Below are positions 54,969 through 63,986 of a DNA stretch of 64,000 nucleotides, in pieces. Position numbers and translations under genes: made by a program. The notes below the pieces were generated by a model. The model worked only from the letters and a program-made list of their open reading frames with translations. It did not search any database and was not told where the DNA came from. Position 1 is the first letter of the stretch; each line of letters begins with the position of its first letter. This DNA comes from an uncultured Eggerthella sp. (GTDB lineage: Bacteria > Actinomycetota > Coriobacteriia > Coriobacteriales > Eggerthellaceae), in NCBI GenBank assembly GCA_900542065.1, contig UQLU01000001.1, forward strand, positions 1 through 64,000, read 5' to 3'.

Positions 54969-55667
54969 TTATTCTTCGTTCTTTTTCACAGGCTCAAAAC
55001 GATAACCCATACCATGAACAGTGTGGATAAAACGATAATCACTTACTTCGTCTAAGACAGAGCGTAAGCGGCGAACATGAACGTCAATAGTTCGGGAAGT
55101 ACTTAAATAATCCTCTTTCCAGACTTTTTGTGTAAGCCAAGTACGACGACAAAGCATTCCCTGACGTTCGGCGAGTGCGAATAATAAGGCAAGTTCTTTA
55201 CTACGAAGTTTGAGGGTTTGACCCTTTACGCTTGCAGTATTGTTTTCGGGATCAAGGGTAAGGTCACCATAGGTTTGAGGCTTTGAAGAGCTTACGCCAT
55301 CCATTTCGCTACGACGAAGATTAGCACGAATACGCGCAAGCAATACTTCGGTGGAAAATGGCTTAGTTACATAATCGTCCGCACCAGCGTCGAGACCTTT
55401 GATTTTATCTTCGTCAGCATCAAGTGCGGTAAGCATCAAAATAGGGGAGTTGAAGCCGTCTTTGCGAAGTTTGCTGGCAACTTCAAACCCATTCATTCCT
55501 GGAAGCATTACATCAAGAAGAATCAAATCAGGCTTAATGCTAAGCGCGGTTTCATAGCCAGAGGTTCCGTCTTCGCATGAACTTACCGCATAACCATGCT
55601 TGGTAAGAGAAAATTCAGTAGCAAGACGAATAGTAGGGTCGTCCTCAATAAGCAAAATAGTGGTCAC
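54969..55667 (-). CDS. response regulator, PhoB/PhoP (OmpR) type
   Basis: A 232-residue protein. GTG 55667 is chosen because AAAGGAAA lies just upstream; an ORF extension to 55736 enters the leader. The receiver domain has the acidic pair EDD, the phosphoacceptor Asp in LILLDVMLPGMNGFEV, Lys in VTKPFSTE, and the C-terminal winged helix ends with VHGMGYRFEPV. It is divergent from pstS with possible binding repeats in between. Confidence 0.92.
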   Translation of the reverse strand: MTTILLIEDDPTIRLATEFSLTKHGYAVSSCEDGTSGYETALSIKPDLILLDVMLPGMNGFEVASKLRKDGFNSPILMLTALDADEDKIKGLDAGADDYVTKPFSTEVLLARIRANLRRSEMDGVSSSKPQTYGDLTLDPENNTASVKGQTLKLRSKELALLFALAERQGMLCRRTWLTQKVWKEDYLSTSRTIDVHVRRLRSVLDEVSDYRFIHTVHGMGYRFEPVKKNEE

Positions 55668-55759
55668 GATTCGTTTCCTTTCCTTGTGCATGCATAATTT
55701 TGCAACAAATCGAATCGCAATAGGTGCTTTTAACAATGTTTTATCAAAACCTTCTTTAC

Positions 55760-55797
55760 TTAACCATTCTCTAACTTCTTTTCAGACTTGTGTAACC
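55760..55797. promoter_or_regulatory. candidate Pho box repeats before pstS
   Basis: TTAACC (55760-55765), CTAACT (55771-55776) and GTAACC (55792-55797) lie on an 11-base period with one skipped turn. Tandem repeats of this type bind PhoB/PhoP-family regulators. They lie between the regulator gene and pstS. Confidence 0.4.
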
Positions 55798-55883
55798 ATT
55801 TTTTTCTTTATTCAGTTGATTATGAATCCAACGAAAGAGCACGTAAGGTGCGTGCTTGAAACATGAGAGAAAAGGATTTGAAA

Positions 55884-56801
55884 GTGAGTACGGTTAAAAA
55901 CAAAGTACTGTTTGGCCTTCTTGCAGTATGCGTTGCTTTTGCATGTACGCTTCTTGCAGGTTGTAGCAGCTCAAACAATGAATCAAGTGATAGCGCTTCA
56001 TCTGATTCTGGCTCAGGCGAAAGCATCAATGTAGTTTCTCGCGAAGATGGTTCTGGCACCCGCGGTGCTTTCATCGAATTGTTCGGTATTGAGCAAGAAG
56101 ACGAAAGCGGCGAAAAGGTAGACATGACCACCGAGGCTGCTTCTATCACTAATTCCACCGCTGTTATGATGACCACCGTTGCAGGTGATGCTAACGCAAT
56201 TGGTTATATTTCTTTGGGCTCTCTTGACGACAGCGTTAAGGCTGTAAAGATCGACGGCGCTGAGGCAACGGTAGACAACGTAAAGTCTGGCGACTATAAG
56301 GTATCTCGTCCTTTCAATGTTGTAACCAACACCAACACTGAACTTTCTGATGTTGCTCAGGACTTCATGAATTACATTATGAGCTCTGATGGTCAGGCTG
56401 TAGTAGCTGAGGAAGGCTACATTCCTCTGGATGGCGGCGAAGCTTATAGCGCATCTGGCCTTTCTGGTACCGTAACCGTTGCAGGTTCTTCTTCTGTAAC
56501 CCCTGTAATGGAGAAGCTCGCTGAAGCTTATCAGGAGCTCAACCCAGACGTAACCATCGAGGTTAACCAGTCTGACTCTACCACTGGTGTAACTTCTGCA
56601 ATCGAAGGCGCATGTGATCTTGGCATGGCTTCTCGTGAACTCAAGGATTCTGAGACCAGCGAAGGTGCTCAGGCAACGGTAATTGCAACTGACGGTATTG
56701 CAGTAATTGTAAATCCTGAAAGTGCAGTAGAAGATTTAACCGCTGATCAGGTTAAGCAAATCTTCACTGGTGAAATTACTTCCTGGAGCGAGATCGGCTA
56801 A
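55884..56801 (+). CDS. pstS: phosphate ABC transporter substrate-binding lipoprotein, circularly permuted PstS
   Basis: A lipoprotein with signal peptide and lipobox LLAGC, 305 residues from GTG 55884 (AAAGGA upstream; ATG 55863 is an alternative with no clear ribosome binding site). After the lipobox it begins with VVSREDGSGTRGAFIELFG, continues to AIGYISLGSLDDSV and ends that part at EEGYIPL. Only then comes VTVAGSSSVTPVMEKLAEAY, GMASRELKD, DGIAVIVNPES and the C-terminal FTGEITSWSEIG. In ordinary PstS the GSSSV part comes first and the SREDGSGTRGAF part follows the TSWSEIG-like segment. So the halves are swapped. The product binds phosphate for PstCAB. Confidence 0.9.
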   Translation: MSTVKNKVLFGLLAVCVAFACTLLAGCSSSNNESSDSASSDSGSGESINVVSREDGSGTRGAFIELFGIEQEDESGEKVDMTTEAASITNSTAVMMTTVAGDANAIGYISLGSLDDSVKAVKIDGAEATVDNVKSGDYKVSRPFNVVTNTNTELSDVAQDFMNYIMSSDGQAVVAEEGYIPLDGGEAYSASGLSGTVTVAGSSSVTPVMEKLAEAYQELNPDVTIEVNQSDSTTGVTSAIEGACDLGMASRELKDSETSEGAQATVIATDGIAVIVNPESAVEDLTADQVKQIFTGEITSWSEIG

Positions 56802-56806
56802 ATAAT

Positions 56807-57661
56807 ATGGCACAAACCAAAGAATTGGTTGCCAAGATAATCTTTGCTATAGCTGCGGCCATTTCGGTGGCTGCAGTTATAGTGATTTGCGTATTTATCT
56901 TTGGTAACGGCATCCCCGCAATTGCAGAAATCGGCTTCTTTGATTTTATTTTTGGAACTACCTGGCGCCCTTCTAATGATGTTTATGGCATTGGCGTAAT
57001 GATCATAGGTAGTTTATACGTAATGGCTGGCGCTCTTTGCATCGGAGTTCCGCTCGGTATATTATGCGCAATCTTTTTGGCTTTCTTTGGAAGCAATCGT
57101 GTTGCAAAAGTTGCCAAAGCGGGCGTTCAGCTTTTGGCTGGTATTCCTTCAGTTGTTTACGGCTTTTTTGGCTTGGTAGTTCTCGTTCCCTTTATTCGCG
57201 AAAATCTTGGTGGAACGGGTCAATCAATTTTGTGTGCTTCTATAGTGCTAGGCATCATGATTTTGCCAACTATTATTACGTTATCTGAGTCGGCCTTAAA
57301 GGCAGTGCCAGAAGCGTACTATGAAGGCGCTTTGGCGCTTGGAGCAGATCATGAACGTACCATTATGCGTGTTATGTTACCTGCTGCAGTCTCTGGCGTA
57401 TTGGCTTCTATCATTTTGGCTATTGGTCGAGCTATTGGCGAAACCATGGCAGTAATCATGATTGCTGGTAACCAGGTTCAGATGCCCGATGCTATTACCG
57501 ATGGCATCCGCACGATGACGGCAAACATTGTTCTGGAAATGGGATATGCTGCTGATCTTCATCGTGGGGCATTGATTGGCACGGCATGTGTGCTGTTCGT
57601 CTTCATTTTGATTATTAACTTTGCATTCTCTGCATTGAAGAAGAGGAGCAACAATGGCTGA
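56807..57661 (+). CDS. pstC: phosphate ABC transporter permease PstC
   Basis: A 284-residue inner-membrane permease with six membrane helices. Visible: the N-terminal helix, FGTTWRPSNDVYGIGVMIIGS, LLAGIPSVVYGFFGL and the cytoplasmic EAA loop (EAYYEGALALGADHERTI) that contacts PstB. It starts 5 bases after pstS and ends in TGA, overlapping pstA by 8 bases. Confidence 0.96.
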   Translation: MAQTKELVAKIIFAIAAAISVAAVIVICVFIFGNGIPAIAEIGFFDFIFGTTWRPSNDVYGIGVMIIGSLYVMAGALCIGVPLGILCAIFLAFFGSNRVAKVAKAGVQLLAGIPSVVYGFFGLVVLVPFIRENLGGTGQSILCASIVLGIMILPTIITLSESALKAVPEAYYEGALALGADHERTIMRVMLPAAVSGVLASIILAIGRAIGETMAVIMIAGNQVQMPDAITDGIRTMTANIVLEMGYAADLHRGALIGTACVLFVFILIINFAFSALKKRSNNG

Positions 57662-58520
57662 TAATCGAGTACTAACTAAAGCAAAGCCAGCAAAACTGTC
57701 TTCTTGGATTTTTCGCTATGCAGTAAAAATTGCAACGGTGATTACGGTTTTGGCTGTGTGCTTAATTATTGGCTACATTCTTATTATGGGTGTTCCTCAG
57801 ATTAAGCCAGAAATGTTTGAGCTGGAATATAACTCAGATAATGTTTCTTTCATGCCAGCGCTGTTTAATACACTTATCGTGATTGTAATGGCAGTTTCAT
57901 GTTCTTCTATTTTTGGCATTGGCGCAGCCATATTCTTAAATGAATATACGAATAAAACTAACTTCTTTGTTCGAATAGTTGCCCTTGCAACGGAAACCCT
58001 TTCAGGTATTCCTTCTATCGTGTATGGCTTATTTGGTCTTTTGTTCTTTGTGTATTACTTGCAATGGGGACTATCGCTTCTTGCAGGTGTTTGCACCATG
58101 GCTATCATGACGTTTCCAATTATCATGCGTGCCTCTCAAGAAGCCCTAGCTGCTGTTCCTGATTTGTATCGTGAAGGCTCTTTTGGTCTTGGCGCAGGAA
58201 GATTTCGTACGGTATTTAAAATCGTGCTGCCTGCAGCAATTCCTGGCATTCTTGGCGGCATTATTTTGGCAATTGGCCGTACGGTTGGTGAATCTGCAGC
58301 GCTCATTTATACGGCTGGTTCAATTGCAGCAGTACCAGAAACGGTATTTAGCTCTACACGTACCCTAGCGGTGCATATGTATTTGCTTGCAAGCGAAGGT
58401 CTGCATATTGATGCGACGTATGCAACTGCCGTATTGCTTCTCTTGTTTGTATTACTTATTAACTTTGCTACTTCCGCAGTAGCTAATAGGATCAGCAAAG
58501 GAAATATGTCTGATGAATAA
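57654..58520 (+). CDS. pstA: phosphate ABC transporter permease PstA
   Basis: The second permease subunit, 288 residues, six membrane helices, with [19 protein letters not shown] and the EAA loop [20 protein letters not shown]. It overlaps pstC and pstB by 8 bases at each end, indicating tight translational coupling. Confidence 0.96.
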   Translation: MADNRVLTKAKPAKLSSWIFRYAVKIATVITVLAVCLIIGYILIMGVPQIKPEMFELEYNSDNVSFMPALFNTLIVIVMAVSCSSIFGIGAAIFLNEYTNKTNFFVRIVALATETLSGIPSIVYGLFGLLFFVYYLQWGLSLLAGVCTMAIMTFPIIMRASQEALAAVPDLYREGSFGLGAGRFRTVFKIVLPAAIPGILGGIILAIGRTVGESAALIYTAGSIAAVPETVFSSTRTLAVHMYLLASEGLHIDATYATAVLLLLFVLLINFATSAVANRISKGNMSDE

Positions 58521-59268
58521 AGCCAAAATGGACGTTTCGCATATGGACCTGTTTTACGGAGATTATCAAGCACTTCGCGATATTAATCTTTCGTTTCTAG
58601 AGCACAATGTTACTGCTTTAATTGGTCCTTCTGGTTGCGGTAAGTCCACCTTATTAAAATCCCTTAATCGCATGAATGACTTGGTTGATGGCTGCAAAAT
58701 TACGGGGCGAATTACTTTGGACGGGGAAGATATTTACGATAAATATGACGTGAATGTTCTCCGCAAAAAGGTAGGTATGGTATTCCAGAAGCCTAATCCT
58801 TTCCCAATGTCGATTTACGACAATATTGCCTTTGGTCCTCGTACTCATGGCATCAAGAAAAAGGCGGAATTGGATGAAATCGTTGAGGACTCTCTGCGAA
58901 AGGCAGCTATTTTTGACGAGCTAAAAGATCGCTTAAAGAAGAATGCGCTTGGACTTTCTGGTGGTCAGCAGCAGCGTTTATGCATTGCGCGTGCTTTGGC
59001 GGTGAATCCCGAGGTTTTGCTAATGGACGAGCCCACAAGTGCTCTCGACCCCATATCCACTAACAAAATTGAAGAATTGGTAGGCGAGCTTAAAGGTAAT
59101 TACACCATCATTATTGTTACGCATAATATGCAGCAAGCAGCTCGTATATCTGACACCACCGCATTTTTCTTGCTCGGTGAAATGATTGAAGCTTCACCGA
59201 CTGATGTTCTGTTCTCAACCCCTAAAGACAAGCGTACTGAAGATTATATTTCTGGAAGGTTTGGTTAA
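58513..59268 (+). CDS. pstB: phosphate ABC transporter ATPase PstB
   Basis: A 251-residue ATPase with Walker [20 protein letters not shown], signature [17 protein letters not shown], Walker [16 protein letters not shown] and switch His in [13 protein letters not shown]. It drives phosphate uptake through PstCA. Confidence 0.97.
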   Translation: MNKAKMDVSHMDLFYGDYQALRDINLSFLEHNVTALIGPSGCGKSTLLKSLNRMNDLVDGCKITGRITLDGEDIYDKYDVNVLRKKVGMVFQKPNPFPMSIYDNIAFGPRTHGIKKKAELDEIVEDSLRKAAIFDELKDRLKKNALGLSGGQQQRLCIARALAVNPEVLLMDEPTSALDPISTNKIEELVGELKGNYTIIIVTHNMQQAARISDTTAFFLLGEMIEASPTDVLFSTPKDKRTEDYISGRFG

Positions 59269-59271
59269 GAC

Positions 59272-59946
59272 ATGGCTGCACGTCCTATTTTTGACGATGA
59301 ACTCCATACTTTAAAAGCACAAATGGCTGGTATGGGTGAACTGGTTAAAGAAGCTATCGAGGGTTCCTTTGAGGCAGTTAAGCAAACAAATCCAACGAAG
59401 GCGATGCTTGTTGCTCGAAATGATTCGCTTATCAATGAAAAAGAGCGCGAGATTGAACGCTTATGTTTGCGTTTGTTGCTAAAAGAACAGCCTGTTGCAA
59501 CTGACCTTCGAACCGTTACTTCGGCGCTTAAGATGATTACGGATTTAGAGCGCATTGGAGATCAAGCTGCAGAAATATGCGAAATTGCTACAGGTTTGCC
59601 GAGTGATCTGGATCTTTCAAAATTCCCTGCACTTTCTGCGATGACTAAAACTGCCTACGATCAGGTAAATGACGTGATCGATGCGTATTTGTATCTTGAT
59701 TTAGAAAAGACGGATGCCACCATTGCGCGCGATGAGGTTATCAATGATCTTTTCGATGAACTAAAGCGCGACATTGCTACTCATATAACCGAGCACATGC
59801 CCGATGAAACTTCTGCACTGGATATTTTAATGATTGGTAAATATCTTGAGCGCATTGGTGATCATGTGGTTAACATTGCCGAATGGGTAAAATATTCCAT
59901 CACTGGCAACCACAAAGGCATGACTATTGCAGATGCAACTGAGTAA
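59272..59946 (+). CDS. phoU: phosphate uptake regulator PhoU
   Basis: A 224-residue all-helical protein of two PhoU repeats (residues about 15-105 and 118-205; ERIGDQAAEICEIA and ERIGDHVVNIAEWV are the paired metal-binding signatures). It couples the Pst transporter to the sensor kinase. It starts 3 bases after pstB and ends the operon. Confidence 0.96.
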   Translation: MAARPIFDDELHTLKAQMAGMGELVKEAIEGSFEAVKQTNPTKAMLVARNDSLINEKEREIERLCLRLLLKEQPVATDLRTVTSALKMITDLERIGDQAAEICEIATGLPSDLDLSKFPALSAMTKTAYDQVNDVIDAYLYLDLEKTDATIARDEVINDLFDELKRDIATHITEHMPDETSALDILMIGKYLERIGDHVVNIAEWVKYSITGNHKGMTIADATE

Positions 59947-59970
59947 AAGTAAAAAGCTGTGTCATAATAT

Positions 59971-60002
59971 AAGCGCACCCATTACGAGGTGCGCTTTTTA
60001 TT
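59971..60002 (+). terminator. terminator of pstSCAB-phoU
   Basis: AAGCGCACC (59971-59979) pairs with GGTGCGCTT (59988-59996), followed by TTTATTT. It lies only 28 bases before the argF start, so it could also modulate argF. Confidence 0.85.
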
Positions 60003-60030
60003 TGTATTGTTTGTCATATCAGGAGGACCA

Positions 60031-61023
60031 ATGACAACATCACTTTCTGGCCGTAATTTTTTGAAGTTGCTCGACTTTACTTCTGAAGAAATACTTTCAT
60101 TGGTTGATCTTGCTCAGGAATTAAAAGAAAAAAAGCATGCAGGTGTTCTTCATAAGGAACTTGAGGGCAAGAATATCGTTTTGCTTTTCGAAAAGACTTC
60201 CACACGTACTCGTTGCTCATTTGAGGTTGCGGGACACGATTTAGGAATGGGCGTAACCTATCTTGATCCTGCGGGTTCTCAGATGGGGAACAAAGAATCT
60301 ATCGAAGATACTGCTCGTGTTTTGGGCCGCATGTTTGATGGTATTGAATATCGCGGTTTTGGTCAGGAGATTGTAGATACTTTGGCAGAGTATGCAGGTG
60401 TTCCAGTATGGAATGGTCTTACTGATGAATGCCATCCTACTCAAACTATTGCCGATCTTCTTACTATCCGAGAAAACTTCGGATCTTTCAAAGGCTTGAA
60501 ATTGGTATTTATGGGTGATGCCAAAAACAACGTTGCCAACTCTTTGATGGTTGGTTGTGCAAAAATGGGCATCAATTATGTTGCGTGCGCCCCTGAATCT
60601 TCCATGCCAGATCCTGAATTGGTTGCAACTTGCAAAGAAATTGCAAAAGAAAACGGCTGCGAAATAACCGTAACTTCCGATGTGGAGCAGGGTACAAAGG
60701 ATGCCAATATTTTGTATACCGATATTTGGGTATCTATGGGCGAGCCTGCAAGTTTGTGGGAGCAGCGCATTAAAGAACTTTCTCCTTATCAAATCAACGC
60801 TCAGGTAATGGAAAACGCTGCAGATAATGCAATTCTTATGCATTGCTTGCCAGCATTCCATGACACTCATACGACGGTTGCTCAGGAAATTGAGAAAAAG
60901 TTTGGCCTAACCGAAATGGAAGTTACTAACGAAGTATTTGAATCAGAAGCTTCGAAAGTTTTTGACGAAGCTGAAAATCGTATGCATGCCATTAAGGCGA
61001 TCGTTCTAGCAACGTTGCGCTAA
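60031..61023 (+). CDS. argF: ornithine carbamoyltransferase
   Basis: Joins ornithine and carbamoyl phosphate to citrulline (or the reverse in arginine catabolism). The 330-residue protein starts at ATG 60031 after AGGAGG. The carbamoyl phosphate motif [24 protein letters not shown] and MHCLPAFHD are visible. No arginine deiminase or other arg genes are beside it, so anabolic (argF) or catabolic (arcB) use cannot be decided here. Confidence 0.93.
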   Translation: MTTSLSGRNFLKLLDFTSEEILSLVDLAQELKEKKHAGVLHKELEGKNIVLLFEKTSTRTRCSFEVAGHDLGMGVTYLDPAGSQMGNKESIEDTARVLGRMFDGIEYRGFGQEIVDTLAEYAGVPVWNGLTDECHPTQTIADLLTIRENFGSFKGLKLVFMGDAKNNVANSLMVGCAKMGINYVACAPESSMPDPELVATCKEIAKENGCEITVTSDVEQGTKDANILYTDIWVSMGEPASLWEQRIKELSPYQINAQVMENAADNAILMHCLPAFHDTHTTVAQEIEKKFGLTEMEVTNEVFESEASKVFDEAENRMHAIKAIVLATLR

Positions 61024-61045
61024 AACTAGGAGCTTAAGGATAATT

Positions 61046-61897
61046 ATGGAGCGTTTGGGATATTACAACGGCACCTTTGGTCCTCTTGAGGAAGTGACTG
61101 TACCGTTTTTGGATCGTGTTTCTTTTTATGGTGATGGCGTATATGACGCTACCATGGGTATCGATGGGGTAGTGCTGTTTGCTGAAGACCATCTGGATCG
61201 CTTTTTTAATAGTTGTGCCAATGTGGAAATTGATCCAGGCATGACCAAAGAAGAGCTTCACGAAATCTTGAATGAAATGCTCGCTAAAGTAGATGCTCCC
61301 GTAAACTTTGTCTATTGGCAGGTTACGCGTGGTACGGATTATCGCCATCATTACTTCTGCGAAGGTCCTGCTAATCTTTGGATCATGATTGTGCCTGATG
61401 TTATGGAAGATCTTTACGATCGTCAGCAATTGATCAGTGTCGAAGATATACGTTTTCAGATGTGCAATACCAAAACACTCAATTTGCTTCCTAATGTTTT
61501 AGCGGCACAACGTACTAAAGAAGCTGGATGTTATGAAGCAGTGTTTGTTCGTGATGGCTATGTAACAGAATGCGCCCATAGTAATGTTCATATGCTTAAA
61601 GACGGTAAGTTCGTTACTCATCCGGCTGATAATCATATTTTGCCTGGTATTGCGAGAAAACACCTGATTCAGGCATGTCTTGCCTTAGAGGTTCCTGTTG
61701 AAGAGCGCTTGTATACCTTAGATGAACTCTATGATGCTGATGAAGTTATTGTTACTTCTTCTAGCACCCTTTGTTTACCAATCAACAAGCTCAATGATAA
61801 GCAGGTAGGGGGCAAGGACGAGGCGCTTTTGGATAAGCTGCGTACTTTTGTTATGGATGAATGCGACGCCTATGTTCAAAAGAGGCGAGCACAGTAG
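61046..61897 (+). CDS. class IV aminotransferase, likely D-amino-acid transaminase
   Basis: A 283-residue pyridoxal phosphate enzyme. YYNGTFGPLEE and GDGVYDATMGIDG at the N-terminus, the catalytic Lys in CNTKTLNLLPNVLA, and ECAHSNVHMLKDG followed by HPADNHILPGIARK match D-alanine transaminases more than branched-chain ones. Such enzymes make D-Ala and D-Glu for the wall. It starts 22 bases after argF; the pairing has no clear pathway meaning. Confidence 0.85.
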   Translation: MERLGYYNGTFGPLEEVTVPFLDRVSFYGDGVYDATMGIDGVVLFAEDHLDRFFNSCANVEIDPGMTKEELHEILNEMLAKVDAPVNFVYWQVTRGTDYRHHYFCEGPANLWIMIVPDVMEDLYDRQQLISVEDIRFQMCNTKTLNLLPNVLAAQRTKEAGCYEAVFVRDGYVTECAHSNVHMLKDGKFVTHPADNHILPGIARKHLIQACLALEVPVEERLYTLDELYDADEVIVTSSSTLCLPINKLNDKQVGGKDEALLDKLRTFVMDECDAYVQKRRAQ

Positions 61898-61964
61898 CAA
61901 TAAGCATAGTGATGCTTCGTTCATAATATAGAGCCTTATATACCTAATTTGGTTTGTATAAGGT

Positions 61965-62030
61965 ACAATCACAAGTTGTTTTACTAATCTCGTCTTCTTA
62001 GGTGGTGTCTTTTCTACCTAAGAAGACTTC
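61965..62030 (+). promoter_or_regulatory. argS promoter -10 and leader hairpin
   Basis: TACAAT (61965-61970) is followed by a perfect 12-bp stem (GTCTTCTTAGGT 61992-62003 with ACCTAAGAAGAC 62016-62027) and TTCTTT, 30 bases before argS. It may attenuate argS or terminate the upstream gene. The leader is too short for a full T-box. Confidence 0.45.
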
Positions 62031-62059
62031 TTTAAGTTATAGGTAGGAAGGAATCTTTA

Positions 62060-63775
62060 ATGACCATTCGTGAATCTCTTGAAGCGGTGTTGTATCAGGC
62101 TTTAAGTTCGGCTGTTCAAGCTGGAGCGCTACCGCTGGAGGAAGTTCCGCAACCTACCCTTGAACGTCCTCGTGAAGAAGGACATGGCGACTGGGCTTGT
62201 ACGGTGGCAATGCGTCTTGCTAAAGCGGCGCGCATGAATCCACGTCAGATTGCTCAGATCTTAGTTGACAATCTTCCTGAAAATGAACTTATTGAAACGG
62301 TGGAAATCGCTGGTCCAGGCTTTATTAACCTTACTTTAGCTAATTCGGTATTTCAGAATGTTATTGCTGAAGTTCGTGCGCAGGGTTCCGATTACGGAAA
62401 ATCAACTCTTCCAAAGCCATGCAAAGTTGACTTGGAATATGTTTCCGCTAATCCAACAGGACCTATGCATGTAGGACATGGCCGTTGGGCTGCACTGGGA
62501 GATTCAATTGCGCGTGTTATGCGCCATGCTGGTTACGACGTTGATGAGGAATTCTATATTAACGACCAGGGTAATCAGATGAATGTTTTTGCTGATTCTT
62601 TGGTAGTTAGATATCAGCAGGCTTTAGGCCAAGATGTTGAAATGCCTGAAGCTTCTTATGGTGGAGGTTATGTTAAGGAATTAGCACAGCAGATCATTGA
62701 TCGCGACGGAGACAAGTGGTTGTCGGTTGATCCCGACGAACGTCGCCACGAATTTCGCGAAATGGGCTATAAAGCCATGATGGAAAACGTTAAAGAAACG
62801 TTAGAGATCTTTGGCAATCACTTCGACACCTGGTTTTCGGAGCGCTCTTTATTTGTTGCCGATGAGGAAGGCAAAACTAAAATAGATCGCGCTTTCGAGG
62901 TAATGAAGGATAAAGGCTACATTTTCGAGCAGGATGGCGCTACGTATTTCCGTTCTACTGCTTTTGGTGATGAGAAAGATCGTGTGCTCATTAAAACCAA
63001 TGGCGAGCTGACCTACTTTATGTCTGACGTTGCTTATCACTACGACAAGATGCAGCGTGGCTATGACCACCTCATTGATATTTGGGGTGCCGATCACCAC
63101 GGATATATTCCTCGTTGTCAAGCAATGATGGCAGCTTGGGGATATCCTGATGCTCTTGAAGTGGTGTTAGGTCAGCTTGTTACGCTGTTCCGTGATGGTC
63201 AGCAGGTTCGTATGTCAAAGCGTACGGGTGAGATGATTACTTTCCGCGAATTGATTGACGAAGTAGGGGTAGACGCAACTCGTTACATGATGTTGTCTAA
63301 ATCTTCCGATCAGTCTATTGATTTCGATATTGAGGTAGCTAAGAAAAAGGATGCTTCTAATCCTGTTTATTATGTTCAGTATGCTCACGCACGCATTTGC
63401 TCTATCTTACGTAAGGCAGCACAGGCTCGTGGTATTGAGACAGAAGGAGTTTCGGTAACTGAACTTGTTGAGGCGCTTTCGATTACTAATGCGGATCTGT
63501 CGGTACTTACCCATGAAAGCGAATTAGAGCTTATGCGTAAAATGGCAGATTTTACCGATCTTGTTGCAGGTGCTGCTCGTGATCGCGCGCCATTCCGTCT
63601 GACTCACTATGCTCAGGACCTAGCGGCCCTGTTCCATTCTTTCTATACGAATTGCCGCGTAATTGGCGAAGGTGAACAACTAGAACAGGCTCGATTGGCA
63701 TTAGCTGATTCTGCTCGAATTGTACTTGCTCTTGCTTTGGGTCTGTTGGGCGTATCTGCGCCAGAGCATATGTAG
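62060..63775 (+). CDS. argS: arginyl-tRNA synthetase
   Basis: A class I synthetase, 571 residues. The N-terminal Add-1 domain is followed by YVSANPTGPMHVGHGRWAA (HIGH-type), the catalytic Rossmann fold, RMSKRTGEMIT (KMSKS-type) and the C-terminal DALR anticodon-binding domain ending LLGVSAPEHM. ATG 62060 follows AGGAAGGAA. The stop TAG lies inside a tandem 19-base repeat. Confidence 0.97.
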   Translation: MTIRESLEAVLYQALSSAVQAGALPLEEVPQPTLERPREEGHGDWACTVAMRLAKAARMNPRQIAQILVDNLPENELIETVEIAGPGFINLTLANSVFQNVIAEVRAQGSDYGKSTLPKPCKVDLEYVSANPTGPMHVGHGRWAALGDSIARVMRHAGYDVDEEFYINDQGNQMNVFADSLVVRYQQALGQDVEMPEASYGGGYVKELAQQIIDRDGDKWLSVDPDERRHEFREMGYKAMMENVKETLEIFGNHFDTWFSERSLFVADEEGKTKIDRAFEVMKDKGYIFEQDGATYFRSTAFGDEKDRVLIKTNGELTYFMSDVAYHYDKMQRGYDHLIDIWGADHHGYIPRCQAMMAAWGYPDALEVVLGQLVTLFRDGQQVRMSKRTGEMITFRELIDEVGVDATRYMMLSKSSDQSIDFDIEVAKKKDASNPVYYVQYAHARICSILRKAAQARGIETEGVSVTELVEALSITNADLSVLTHESELELMRKMADFTDLVAGAARDRAPFRLTHYAQDLAALFHSFYTNCRVIGEGEQLEQARLALADSARIVLALALGLLGVSAPEHM

Positions 63776-63809
63776 ACCGAAGGGTAAACAGTAGACCGAA
63801 GGGTAAACA
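63772..63809. repeat. 19-base tandem duplication at argS stop
   Basis: GTAGACCGAAGGGTAAACA occurs at 63772-63790 and again at 63791-63809. The first unit contains the argS TAG. The second unit's AGGGTAA can pair with TTACCCT at 63826-63832 to form a weak hairpin. Confidence 0.85.
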
Positions 63810-63871
63810 GCAAGCATTTTTCTGCTTACCCTACGCAAAATACTTCAGGGCACTACGTTAATCTCGTAAAA

Positions 63872-63922
63872 AAAGCCATCCCCCGATTGTTTGTTTCGAA
63901 CATGTTAATGAGGGATGGCTTT
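63872..63922. terminator. terminator downstream of argS
   Basis: AAAGCCATCCC (63872-63882) pairs with GGGATGGCTTT (63912-63922), loop 29 bases. The longer A-run on the left makes it strongest as a terminator for minus-strand transcription, with weaker activity for argS. Confidence 0.7.
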
Positions 63923-63941
63923 ATCTATCTAAGGTGATTCT

Positions 63942-63972
63942 CTTTGATACCATAGTCAAAGTTGAGTGTTAA
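63942..63972 (+). promoter_or_regulatory. promoter with operator-like inverted repeat before the last gene
   Basis: TTGATA (63944-63949) and TGTTAA (63967-63972) at 17 bases. CTTTGA (63942-63947) and TCAAAG (63956-63961) form an inverted repeat over the -35 region. Confidence 0.4.
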
Positions 63973-63986
63973 TCGAGGAGGAATTT

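Noticed and set aside
61976..62060. T-box riboswitch before argS
   Set aside because: Leader of about 90 bases is too short and the T-box core sequence is not present.
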